Of a DNA stretch of 64,000 bases, positions 1 to 7,118 are shown in pieces (within the stretch, counting starts at the first letter, position 1; every line of letters starts with the position of its first letter). This stretch comes from a virus: positions 46,194-110,193 of the IMG/VR virus record IMGVR_UViG_3300020421_002402. One strand, written 5' to 3'. The notes beneath the pieces are model-generated. The model did no database searches. It saw only the letters and a program-made list of their open reading frames with translations, and had not been told where the DNA came from. The position numbers and the translations under genes were made by a program.

Positions 1-2
1 AA

Positions 3-608
3 CGTAGTTTAGACGAGTTCGAGTATCATGCTAACATGGCACGTTGGATGGGGTATGGTAAAGAGTTCATGGACATGAAACTCAATATACACATATCTGG
101 ACGTCAAGGAGCACAAGGTATTATAAATATACTACCTAAATTATCACCTGAGGCTCGTAACACTATTGCAATCGAAAATGATGAGATGTGTCACGGACTC
201 GATGAATCATTAAAATTGGAGAAACATTTGGCATTGGTGTTGGACATACATCACCATTGGATTAGAGATGAAGAATATATACAAGCAAATGATGACCGTG
301 TTAAAAGGGTCATTGATAGTTGGCGCGGTGTTAGGCCTACTTTACATTACAGTTACAGCAGAAATGAATGGCTGGATCAATCAAGCAGAATTGATGAAGG
401 AAACAGGCATGATTCCTTACATTCCATATCTGACCTTTTAGAGTCTGGTGCTAAGAAACAAAAACTTAGAGCACATTCAGATTTTTACCCTAATGAAAAA
501 GTTAATGAATGGGCATTGAGTTTCTTTGATAATTTTGACATTCAATGCGAAGCAAAGGCTAAGAATTTAGCCAGTGAAGAATTATACCTGCAATATATAA
601 ACACATAA
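3..608 (+). CDS. uvsE: UV damage endonuclease UvdE/UvsE, 5' end outside window
   Basis: The reading frame is open from the window edge, so the N-terminal part lies upstream; the first ATG at 36 is internal. The visible part is the C-terminal half of a TIM-barrel UV damage endonuclease: an IAIENDE segment (E and D metal ligands), then LALVLDIHHHW, the His-rich strand of the three-metal site, followed by a helical tail. Members nick DNA 5' to UV photoproducts, giving nucleotide-excision-independent repair. It is followed by two small hairpins with T-runs, so it probably ends a transcription unit. The family is common in sunlit bacteria and some large phages. The family call is firm; start and full length are unknown. 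Confidence 0.8.
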   Translation, partial: RSLDEFEYHANMARWMGYGKEFMDMKLNIHISGRQGAQGIINILPKLSPEARNTIAIENDEMCHGLDESLKLEKHLALVLDIHHHWIRDEEYIQANDDRVKRVIDSWRGVRPTLHYSYSRNEWLDQSSRIDEGNRHDSLHSISDLLESGAKKQKLRAHSDFYPNEKVNEWALSFFDNFDIQCEAKAKNLASEELYLQYINT

Positions 609-611
609 ATT

Positions 612-662
612 GACTCCGGAGTCTTTTTGTGTTGACTGTTTGGGGAACACCGAGTTCCTTTT
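612..662 (+). terminator. Two tandem weak terminator-like hairpins
   Basis: GACTCCGGAGTC (612-623) is followed by five Ts, and GGAAC-accga-GTTCC (644-658) by four Ts. Both stems are short, so termination strength is doubtful, but they sit directly after the uvsE stop. Confidence 0.4.
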
Positions 663-779
663 CTATCTATCACATCTTAATGAGCGGTGAAATACTTAAT
701 GTTGTCAACTGGTTCATTACCAAACAGTTGCTAATATTTAATCGTTTGCTAGAAAAGTATGTTGAAATAGTGTATTTTG

Positions 780-787
780 AGTAAATA
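780..787 (+). promoter_or_regulatory. Late-type promoter motif AGTAAATA
   Basis: A variant of the T4 late -10 octamer (TATAAATA), 23 nt before the ferredoxin start, leaving room for the AAGGAG ribosome site. Confidence 0.4.
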
Positions 788-810
788 TTGGTGTTAAAAG
801 GAGTTTTAAT

Positions 811-1164
811 TTGACTTATGTAGTAAAGGGTGAATGCGTAGATTGTAAACATACTACCTGTGTGAAAGTGTGTCCTGTTGACTGTTTCCATGAAGGTGAA
901 AATACAGTTGTTATAGACCCAGACGTCTGTATCGATTGTGCTATCTGTGAACCTGAATGCCCAGTAAATGCTATTGTGTCAGACAGAAAACTTGAAACAG
1001 AATCAGACCAAGAGTGGCTAAAGTTTAACACAGACATGAGTAAAGAATGGCCCGTAATAACCAAAGTAAAAGACCCCTTACCTACTTACGAAGAAGCGGC
1101 TAATTATACCGATGATGAAAATTGGAGTAAAGTGAGTAGAATACCAGCCAAGCAAATCGATTAA
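811..1164 (+). CDS. fdxA: 7Fe ferredoxin, FdxA type
   Basis: A 117-residue ferredoxin with two cluster-binding regions near the N-terminus: Cys9, 12, 17, 21 and 25 in the first and CIDCAICEPECP (about residues 41-52) in the second, the spacing of 3Fe-4S/4Fe-4S ferredoxins of the Azotobacter FdI type. The C-terminal extension with a KEWPVIT segment is also typical of that family. It is a small soluble electron carrier. The start is TTG, chosen because AAGGAG lies 8 nt upstream and no ATG fits. It stands alone between a terminator-like region and a strong promoter. In a phage that also carries a SUF operon it is a plausible client of, or electron donor to, the virus-borne Fe-S machinery (inference). 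Confidence 0.88.
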   Translation: MTYVVKGECVDCKHTTCVKVCPVDCFHEGENTVVIDPDVCIDCAICEPECPVNAIVSDRKLETESDQEWLKFNTDMSKEWPVITKVKDPLPTYEEAANYTDDENWSKVSRIPAKQID

Positions 1165-1202
1165 ATAAGTTCAAATACGCCAAAAAAACAGGCACAAAAT
1201 AC

Positions 1203-1231
1203 TTGACATATCACCTTAATGTTAGTATAAT
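1203..1231 (+). promoter_or_regulatory. Consensus sigma70-type promoter
   Basis: TTGACA (1203-1208), 17 nt, TATAAT (1226-1231): perfect consensus, upstream of the wall hydrolase gene, which also has a GGAGAGG ribosome site. Confidence 0.85.
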
Positions 1232-1262
1232 ATATGTATATTTTAAATAAGGAGAGGGGAGT

Positions 1263-1808
1263 ATGGAAACATTATACGCAGTATTAACATCCATGATGTT
1301 AAGTTATGCACCCTACAATGCTACAGACGTTCTTATTGATAGAGACGAAGCATTTTGTTTAGCACAAAATGTTTACCACGAAGCCAAAGGTGAAAACCTA
1401 GCAGGTAAATCAGCAGTTGCTCATGTAACTCTAAACAGAGTTGCACATGAAAAATATCCTAACACTATATGTGGTGTTACAAAACAAGCAAAGTATAGAA
1501 CCAATTGGAGAGGAAATGAAACACCTATCATAGGTATGTGTCAATTCAGTTGGTACTGTGATGGCAAATCTGACGACATACAAATTGTTTATAGAAAAAG
1601 TTATCCAGGAAAACCTATTGGTCCTAATATGGAAGCCTGGAAACAAAGTGTTCAAGTTTCTTTATTGGCAATGTATGGCACAACAATAGATCCAACAAGT
1701 GGTGCAACACATTATTATAATCATAATATCAGTCAGCCAACTTGGGGTCAGGTATATCCAGTTGTTGCAGTTCTAAGCAATCATACTTTCTTAGTTAGGA
1801 ACGATTAA
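1263..1808 (+). CDS. SleB/CwlJ-type cell wall hydrolase
   Basis: A 181-residue protein whose core (from about residue 33) matches the Hydrolase_2 (SleB) family: AQNVYHEAKGE with the candidate catalytic Glu, the ICGVTKQAKY segment, the hallmark CQFSWYCDG, and the GATHYYN motif near the C-terminus. Members cleave peptidoglycan glycan strands. The N-terminal 20 residues (start of MLSYAPYN) are mildly hydrophobic and might act as an uncleaved export or anchor signal. It likely serves as endolysin or as a virion-associated wall hydrolase; with the holin candidate at 52.2 kb and spanin candidates at 56 kb it could form the lysis set (inference). It is read from its own consensus promoter, as a single gene. 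Confidence 0.8.
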   Translation: METLYAVLTSMMLSYAPYNATDVLIDRDEAFCLAQNVYHEAKGENLAGKSAVAHVTLNRVAHEKYPNTICGVTKQAKYRTNWRGNETPIIGMCQFSWYCDGKSDDIQIVYRKSYPGKPIGPNMEAWKQSVQVSLLAMYGTTIDPTSGATHYYNHNISQPTWGQVYPVVAVLSNHTFLVRND

Positions 1809-1821
1809 AACAGTATATTAA

Positions 1822-1829
1822 GATAAATA
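1822..1829 (+). promoter_or_regulatory. Late-type promoter motif GATAAATA
   Basis: T4-late-like octamer 26 nt before the nuclease start; a CAGGAG ribosome site lies between. Confidence 0.55.
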
Positions 1830-1855
1830 CTCTTGTAGGAAACACAGGAGTAATT

Positions 1856-2314
1856 ATGTACGAGTATAGATGTAAAGTCATCAGAGTAATTGATGGCGAC
1901 ACGGTTGACGTGGACATAGATTTAGGTTTTGATATTATGCTCAGAGACGAAAGAGTTCGTATCATGGGTATAGACACACCAGAAAGTAGAACCAGAGATA
2001 AAGTTGAAAAGAAATTTGGTTTGGCAAGTAAAGTTAGATTAAAAGAACTTATTGGTGGAAAGTCAGGACCAATTCTCAAAACACAGATTAATAAAAAAGG
2101 CGAAGATATGCGAGGTAAGTTTGGACGTATATTAGGTGACTTTGTTACTGATGATGGCAGACTTGTTACTGACATATTAGTTGAAGAAGGACATGCAGTT
2201 GCATACTTCGGAGGCAGTAAAGAAGAAATACAAGACAAGCATATGGCTAATCGTAAAAAATTAATCAGAGAAGGTCTTGTTGATGTAACTTTGGAAGAAG
2301 CCGGAATTCAATAA
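1856..2314 (+). CDS. Thermonuclease (SNase) family nuclease
   Basis: A 152-residue staphylococcal-nuclease-fold protein: VIDGDTVDVDIDLGF near residues 10-25, the R-V-R-I-M-G-I-D-T-P-E-S block (about residues 38-49) carrying the active-site Arg/Asp/Glu, and ILVEEGHAVAYFGG toward the end (the GHA-Y segment). Length is that of the minimal family. No signal peptide, so it acts inside the cell. It could degrade host DNA or RNA for nucleotide recycling. An AGGAG site 8-12 nt upstream supports the ATG. Transcribed from a late-type motif. Confidence 0.85.
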   Translation: MYEYRCKVIRVIDGDTVDVDIDLGFDIMLRDERVRIMGIDTPESRTRDKVEKKFGLASKVRLKELIGGKSGPILKTQINKKGEDMRGKFGRILGDFVTDDGRLVTDILVEEGHAVAYFGGSKEEIQDKHMANRKKLIREGLVDVTLEEAGIQ

Positions 2315-2322
2315 AAAATAGG

Positions 2323-2350
2323 TTGACATTTCATAACTATTCTGTATAAT
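2323..2350 (+). promoter_or_regulatory. Sigma70-type promoter
   Basis: TTGACA (2323-2328), 16 nt, TATAAT (2345-2350), upstream of the gene at 2373. Confidence 0.8.
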
Positions 2351-2372
2351 ACAAATATTACAGGATAGAAGT

Positions 2373-2669
2373 ATGCTTATTGAAGTTATTAAAGAAAACG
2401 AAGTTGTTAGTTGCAGACTTACAACAGGCGAAGAATTAGTCGCACGACTAAAAAAAGACAGACGAGATAAAGACAATCTCGTGGAATTATCACAACCCCT
2501 CATAGTTGGTAGAAGTGCAGAAGGCTTTGGACTTATGCCATATATGATGACAGTCAATCCAGAATCCACAGTAACTATTAAGATGGAACATATTTTGAGT
2601 ATGGCTAAGACTAATGATGAAATAAGTAAAGGCTACACAAAACAAACAAGCAAAATAGAGACATTATAA
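2373..2669 (+). CDS. Conserved small protein, possible Sm-like fold
   Basis: 98 residues. The N-terminal half (VVSCRLTTGEELVARLKK, then LVELSQPLIV) has the alternating pattern of an Sm/Hfq-like five-stranded barrel, and the second half ends in VTIKMEHILSM. This resembles proteins often seen in T4-like marine phages, but I cannot assign a function. It overlaps the QueD start by one base (TAATG), so the two are translationally coupled. Confidence 0.6.
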   Translation: MLIEVIKENEVVSCRLTTGEELVARLKKDRRDKDNLVELSQPLIVGRSAEGFGLMPYMMTVNPESTVTIKMEHILSMAKTNDEISKGYTKQTSKIETL

Positions 2670-3139
2670 TGGTAAACAAAAGATTTTATTCAGGAAAAAC
2701 TTATTCACATGCAACTGGACATAGTTGTGCATTTAGACAATGGCGAGCAGACAGCCATTGTAATTTAATACATGGATATGCATTACAGTTTGAACTTAAA
2801 TTTGGTGGCGAACTAGATGATAGGAATTGGATTGTAGACTTTGGTGGACTAAAGCCACTGAAAGAATGGTTGAAGTATATGTTCGACCACACATATCTAG
2901 TTGCAGAAGATGATCCAGAATTAGAAACAGTCAAAATGTTACAAGAGAAAAATCTTATTGACATGAGACTTTTACCAGCAGTTGGTTGCGAACGTTTTGC
3001 AGAGCAAGTATTTGACTATGCACAAAACTTAGTTGATGAATTAACTGATGGTAGATGTTGGGTACAAGAAGTTACAGTTAGAGAACATGAACACAATTCT
3101 GCGACAGTAGAACGTAATGACCATCAAAAAGTTGTTTAA
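2669..3139 (+). CDS. queD: 6-carboxytetrahydropterin synthase-like (QueD/PTPS family)
   Basis: 156 residues of the tunnelling-fold PTPS family. QueD makes 6-carboxytetrahydropterin, the second step toward 7-deazaguanines (preQ0, queuosine, archaeosine-like DNA bases). Visible landmarks: a His-rich N-terminus (H14, H18), catalytic-type C31, CNLIHGYAL at residues 31-39, FDHTYL in the middle and VREHEHNSA at the end with the conserved Glu/His. The usual zinc motif HGH is HGY here (Y37), so one metal ligand differs. No QueC, QueE, FolE or tgt gene is visible in this window; if 7-deazaguanine DNA modification occurs, the partners lie elsewhere. Ended by a good hairpin terminator. Confidence 0.8.
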   Translation: MVNKRFYSGKTYSHATGHSCAFRQWRADSHCNLIHGYALQFELKFGGELDDRNWIVDFGGLKPLKEWLKYMFDHTYLVAEDDPELETVKMLQEKNLIDMRLLPAVGCERFAEQVFDYAQNLVDELTDGRCWVQEVTVREHEHNSATVERNDHQKVV

Positions 3140-3161
3140 AAAATAAATTAAAACATAATAG

Positions 3162-3184
3162 AACCCCCTGTTTTGGGGGTTTTG
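3162..3184 (+). terminator. Rho-independent terminator after queD
   Basis: AACCCCC-tgtttt-GGGGGTT followed by Ts; 7-bp GC-rich stem. Confidence 0.75.
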
Positions 3185-3239
3185 TACATTAACAGGATAG
3201 TTTATGTAATCAGTATTGTTTAATTGGTTACGAAAATAC

Positions 3240-3247
3240 GATAAATA
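3240..3247 (+). promoter_or_regulatory. Late-type motif with leaderless spacing
   Basis: GATAAATA, 5 nt, then ATG at 3253. If transcription starts 5-6 nt after the octamer, as at T4 late promoters, the mRNA begins at the start codon. Confidence 0.6.
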
Positions 3248-3252
3248 TTGGT

Positions 3253-4668
3253 ATGCTATTCGGTATATTCACATTAATAACAGCCTTAGCCATTGCCGGA
3301 GTTGCGGCATGGTTTTCCATTGAAGGACTAATGGCAATTTTCAGTGCCTCAGCACTTCCTATTGCAATAATGGCTGGAACACTTGAAGTTGGTAAGTTAC
3401 TTACTGCAAGTTGGCTGTATAGATATTGGCATGAAACTTCATTGCTATTAAAAACATACTTGTCCATAGCCGTGGTTGTTTTGATGTTAATCACAAGTAT
3501 GGGTATCTTTGGATATCTATCTAAAGCACACTTGGACCAAGCAGGTGAAACAGGTGATGCTTTTGCAACAGTAGAAAGAATAGATGGACAAATACAAAGA
3601 GAAGAAAACAAAATTGCACTACTCGAAGATAGAATATTAGGAGTAGGTGGTAGTATAGATGTTTCCGAAAGTATTAAACAACAAGAAGAAATAAGAGATG
3701 GTGCTTGGGCAAGAGTTCAAGGTGATATAGATTATGCAAATGGTCAAATAGATAGATTAAGAGACCAACTAGCAGTATTAGACAAAGCAGTAAATGACCT
3801 TAGAGAGAAAGGTGTTGAAGTTGTAACACTAGATGAAGGTGGTGCTTTTAGACAAGCAGAAACTGAAAAGATTGATTATGTAGCACAGGCAAATGAATTA
3901 TTTGCACAACAAAAAGAACAACGAGACGAAATTAGAGCAGATATACAAGTTCAACAAGACAACATTGACAAGTATAGAGCACAGGCACAGAAAACAATTG
4001 ATGATGCCAATGCTGAAATTAATAAATTAAGAAATCAAAACAGCAGTCAACAAGATGAAAACATCATAAAGATAGATGAATACAATACACAAATTGATAG
4101 TATATTTGATAATATTGTAATATTAAAAGATGAAAAGTTTGAAGCAGAAAGTATTGTACGAAACTTAGAAAAAGAAGTAGGTCCTATTAAGTATGTTGCA
4201 CAATTAATATATGGCGACGATACAGAAAGTTATTTGGATCAAGCAGTAAGACTGTTTATTTTAATGCTAGTGTTTGTATTCGATCCACTAGCAGTTGTAT
4301 TAATCATAGCCGCTAACCAAACATTATTACGTTATGGCATTAACTTGGAAAAAACAGGACCTGATTTAAGAGACCAATTAAAAGACGATAGTCCTCCAGA
4401 TTTACCAAGACAACCTAGTCCACCAAGTGCGGTTGATGATGCGGCAGATGTTATGTCAGGTTATAAACAACCTGCACCTATAATTGTAGAAAAAGAAGTT
4501 ATCAAAGAAGTACCAGTAGAAGTCATTAAGGAAGTAGAAAAAGAAGTTGTTGTTGAAAAAGAAGTTGAAGCAGAAATAGATTTGAGTACACCTCCTGCTA
4601 TTAAAGAATTGGAAAAACGACTAGCAAAGAAACTGAAAAAAGATGGCAAAAAAGAAGATAACAGTTAA
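3253..4668 (+). CDS. Membrane protein with long periplasmic or cytoplasmic coiled coil
   Basis: 471 residues. Three hydrophobic segments at about 1-24, 28-50 and 70-95, a long charged coiled coil (about 115-310) rich in Q/E/K/D, a fourth membrane segment around 335-360 (FILMLVFVFDPLAVVLII), and a tail ending in P/V/E/K repeats (VEVIKEVEKEVVVEKEVE). The same repeat opens the next gene, which overlaps by 26 nt, so the two products probably act together. Function is not known; the architecture suggests a membrane-anchored scaffold. No ribosome site is visible: a late-type octamer sits 5 nt before the ATG. Confidence 0.75.
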   Translation: MLFGIFTLITALAIAGVAAWFSIEGLMAIFSASALPIAIMAGTLEVGKLLTASWLYRYWHETSLLLKTYLSIAVVVLMLITSMGIFGYLSKAHLDQAGETGDAFATVERIDGQIQREENKIALLEDRILGVGGSIDVSESIKQQEEIRDGAWARVQGDIDYANGQIDRLRDQLAVLDKAVNDLREKGVEVVTLDEGGAFRQAETEKIDYVAQANELFAQQKEQRDEIRADIQVQQDNIDKYRAQAQKTIDDANAEINKLRNQNSSQQDENIIKIDEYNTQIDSIFDNIVILKDEKFEAESIVRNLEKEVGPIKYVAQLIYGDDTESYLDQAVRLFILMLVFVFDPLAVVLIIAANQTLLRYGINLEKTGPDLRDQLKDDSPPDLPRQPSPPSAVDDAADVMSGYKQPAPIIVEKEVIKEVPVEVIKEVEKEVVVEKEVEAEIDLSTPPAIKELEKRLAKKLKKDGKKEDNS

Positions 4669-5090
4669 AGAAGCATTAAATGTATTAAATACAAAGTATG
4701 CTAACACATTAGAAATGTTAGATGATGCTTTGGATCAAATAGAAGATTTAGAAAACGAACTGGCTAAAAAGCCTAAGGAAGTGCAAGTTGAGGTCGAAAA
4801 GGTTGTCACAGTTGAGAAGGAGATCCTTGTCCCAGAGGAGAAGTTGGTCACTATCGAAAAGGAGGTCCCAGGACCAGAACGAGTTGTCGAAGTGCCAGGA
4901 CCAGAACGAGTCGTCGAAGTCCCCGTCGAAGTAATTAAGGAAGTAGAAGTTATAAAAGAGGTAGAAGTGCCTGTTGAAGTTCCTGTTGAAAAGATAGTGG
5001 AAAAGATAGTTGAAAAAGAAATTAAAATAGAAGTACCTGTAGAAAAAGTTGTAGAAAAACTTATACAAGGTCCTGAAAGAGTTGTTGTAA
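4480..5090 (+). repeat. Coding V/E/K/P repeat spanning two genes
   Basis: Degenerate short repeats coding for units such as VPVEVIKEVEKEV, VEKIVEKIVEKE and GPERVVEVP run through the end of one gene and the first half of the next. Between about 4780 and 4930 the codons become unusually GC-rich (GTC, GAG, CCA) relative to the flanks. Confidence 0.7.
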
Positions 5091-5425
5091 GAACTGACAA
5101 TAGAGAAATAGACAGACTTACAGCCTTAGTAGCAGAGTTAGAAAATAGATTAGAACAGAGACCTATCAAAGAAAAAATTGTTGAAGGTCCTAGACGTGCA
5201 GTCAGAGTAGAACTACCAAACACCGGTGACCTCAGGACTGCGGCAACACTTATAGCAAATAGTGAAATGAATATAAATGATTTATCCACAGATGAAATAC
5301 TCAGTATGTTGCAAGAATTAAGTGAAGAAGATGTAAATAAACAGTTGGGAGGTTTTTGGGCAGTCCCATTACCAAACGATACAGATGACGACACAACAGA
5401 CACAAACTATGTTACGAGGAAATAA
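4643..5425 (+). CDS. Repeat-rich elongated protein paired with the upstream membrane protein
   Basis: 260 residues: an N-terminal coiled coil (1-45), a V/E/K/P repeat region (about 46-150) with two GPERVVEVP units and several VPVE/VIKEVE units, a second coiled coil (about 155-175), and a small C-terminal helical domain with LSTDEILSMLQELSEED. It overlaps both neighbours (26 nt with the membrane gene, 1 nt with clpX). The repeats match those at the tail of the upstream protein, suggesting side-by-side packing or common origin. I do not recognise the family. The codon composition near 4780-4930 differs from the rest, hinting at a locally amplified or acquired stretch. Confidence 0.7.
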   Translation: MAKKKITVKEALNVLNTKYANTLEMLDDALDQIEDLENELAKKPKEVQVEVEKVVTVEKEILVPEEKLVTIEKEVPGPERVVEVPGPERVVEVPVEVIKEVEVIKEVEVPVEVPVEKIVEKIVEKEIKIEVPVEKVVEKLIQGPERVVVRTDNREIDRLTALVAELENRLEQRPIKEKIVEGPRRAVRVELPNTGDLRTAATLIANSEMNINDLSTDEILSMLQELSEEDVNKQLGGFWAVPLPNDTDDDTTDTNYVTRK

Positions 5426-6693
5426 TGCCCGGTGATAAAGAACACGAACAAAATCTAAGTTGTAGTTTTTGTGGAAAAAAGCGAACTGAAGTAAAAAAGT
5501 TAATCGCTGGACCTAATTCATACATTTGTAATGAATGTATCAATATTAGTCACAAAATTATTAATGAAGAAGATTCATTAGAAGATTTAACCTTCGAAGA
5601 TATACCAACACCAGAAGAAATCAAAGCACACCTTGATGACTATGTTATTAGTCAAGAATATGCAAAAGAAATTTTGTCAGTCTGTGCATACAATCATTAC
5701 AAAACAATTTACAACGACAGTGATACTCATATAGAAAAAAGTAACATTGTTATATTAGGTAATACAGGAACAGGTAAAACACTTTTAGCAAAAACATTAG
5801 CAGAAAAATTAAGTGTACCTTTTGCAATAGCAGATGCAACAACATTAACTGAAGCAGGATATGTTGGCGAAGATGTTGAAAGCATGTTAGAGAGATTACT
5901 TAATATGTGTGATTGGAATTTAGAATTAGCACAAAAAGGTATAGTGTTTATAGATGAGATAGATAAAAAGGCTCGTAAGGGCGAGTCTAACACCGGCACA
6001 AAGGATATAAGTGGGCAAGGTGTACAACAAGCACTTTTAAGACTAATAGAAGGTACAGTAGTTAAAGTATCTTCAAATGGTTCAAAACGTATGGATCAAT
6101 ACGTTGAATTTGATACTACTAATGTACTTTTTATATGTAGTGGTGCATTTGTGGGATTAGAAAAACAAGTAAACACAAAAGCAAACAAAAAGAATATTGG
6201 ATTCAACAAACAATTAAAAACACCAGCAAAGAAAAATACATGGCAACACAAAGTAGAGCATGACGATTTAATCACGTATGGTCTTATCCCTGAACTGGTT
6301 GGTAGATTACCAAACATAGTTCCTTTAGAACCTTTAACACAATCTGATATGAAAACAATTTTGAAATCATCAAAAGCAAGTGTATTACCACAAGTTAAAA
6401 AACTTATGGAGTTCGATGATATACAACTAGAATTTAATGATGAGTATATAGATGACATTGCCAAAATGGCTAGTAAAACAAAAACTGGTGCTAGGGGATT
6501 GAAATCTATAGTAGAAAACAGTTTACATAATATAATGTTTAGGGCACCTAAACTAAAAGAAAATGGAGTTAAAACCGTACGTTTCAACAAATACCCTACA
6601 AAAGATGTTGACACTTACCCTGTTTTCATATATACTAACGGTAATGAAAAATCAGATAATGATTATAAAATAAAAATTAGAGGTAAAAGTTGA
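5425..6693 (+). CDS. clpX: ClpX, AAA+ unfoldase of ClpXP
   Basis: 422 residues with full ClpX architecture: zinc-binding domain (C13, C16, C35, C38), AAA+ module with Walker A GNTGTGKT (112-119), GYVGEDVES pore-1 region, Walker B VFIDEID (174-180), the ClpP-docking IGF loop (258-260), arginine-finger segment LVGRLPNIVPL, and sensor 2 GARGLKS. It unfolds tagged proteins and feeds them to ClpP in the cytoplasm. All key motifs are intact, including the IGF loop, so it should dock on host ClpP or on the phage ClpP at 40.6 kb. Overlaps the upstream gene (ATG within TAATG) and the downstream bS21 gene. Confidence 0.95.
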   Translation: MPGDKEHEQNLSCSFCGKKRTEVKKLIAGPNSYICNECINISHKIINEEDSLEDLTFEDIPTPEEIKAHLDDYVISQEYAKEILSVCAYNHYKTIYNDSDTHIEKSNIVILGNTGTGKTLLAKTLAEKLSVPFAIADATTLTEAGYVGEDVESMLERLLNMCDWNLELAQKGIVFIDEIDKKARKGESNTGTKDISGQGVQQALLRLIEGTVVKVSSNGSKRMDQYVEFDTTNVLFICSGAFVGLEKQVNTKANKKNIGFNKQLKTPAKKNTWQHKVEHDDLITYGLIPELVGRLPNIVPLEPLTQSDMKTILKSSKASVLPQVKKLMEFDDIQLEFNDEYIDDIAKMASKTKTGARGLKSIVENSLHNIMFRAPKLKENGVKTVRFNKYPTKDVDTYPVFIYTNGNEKSDNDYKIKIRGKS

Positions 6694-7118
6694 ACAACAA
6701 ATCACAAGGCAGACAACAAAGTCGAAAAATGACTCAGGGTTGGAATTCTCAAAAGAGAAAAGAGCAACCTAAAAAACCACAACACTATTTAGATAAATTT
6801 AGTGGGACCGTAGAAGTACGAAACAACGACGTAAATAAGGCATTGAGAGTTTTGAAAAAGAGATTGGAAAAAGCAGAATTTCAGAAAGAATTGGCGAAGC
6901 AACAATATTACGAAAAGCCTAGTGCAAAAAGAAATCGTAAAAAGAAGCAAGCCAAGAAGAGATGGGACAAGTATGTTAGAGAAGCCGAAGCAAGAGGTGA
7001 TTTTAAACAATACATGCCCACTGGTTCAAAATGGATGAAGTCCAAACGTAAAACAAGGCGAGTAAGAGAATACAACGAAAGGATAGCCGCCATGCAGAGA
7101 AGTCGTGGTAACTTCTAA
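6690..7118 (+). CDS. rpsU: Ribosomal protein bS21
   Basis: 142 residues. Residues about 45-95 match bS21: VEVRNNDVNKALRVLKKRLEK, then LAKQQYYEKPSAKRNRKKKQAKKR. bS21 binds the 30S platform beside the 3' end of 16S rRNA and influences start-site choice. This copy is about twice the usual length, with basic extensions on both sides. The TTG start overlaps the clpX stop (TTGA) and is preceded by AGAGG; no ATG gives the full domain. Encoding bS21 is known for some aquatic phages; the long extensions are less usual. Confidence 0.85.
   Translation: MNNKSQGRQQSRKMTQGWNSQKRKEQPKKPQHYLDKFSGTVEVRNNDVNKALRVLKKRLEKAEFQKELAKQQYYEKPSAKRNRKKKQAKKRWDKYVREAEARGDFKQYMPTGSKWMKSKRKTRRVREYNERIAAMQRSRGNF

Noticed and set aside
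4735-5403. 222-codon minus-strand open frame rich in S/T/G
   Set aside because: Antisense shadow of the V/E/K repeat gene; no ribosome site and composition mirrors the repeat.
6096-6614. 172-codon minus-strand frame
   Set aside because: Lies wholly inside clpX, which has all its motifs.
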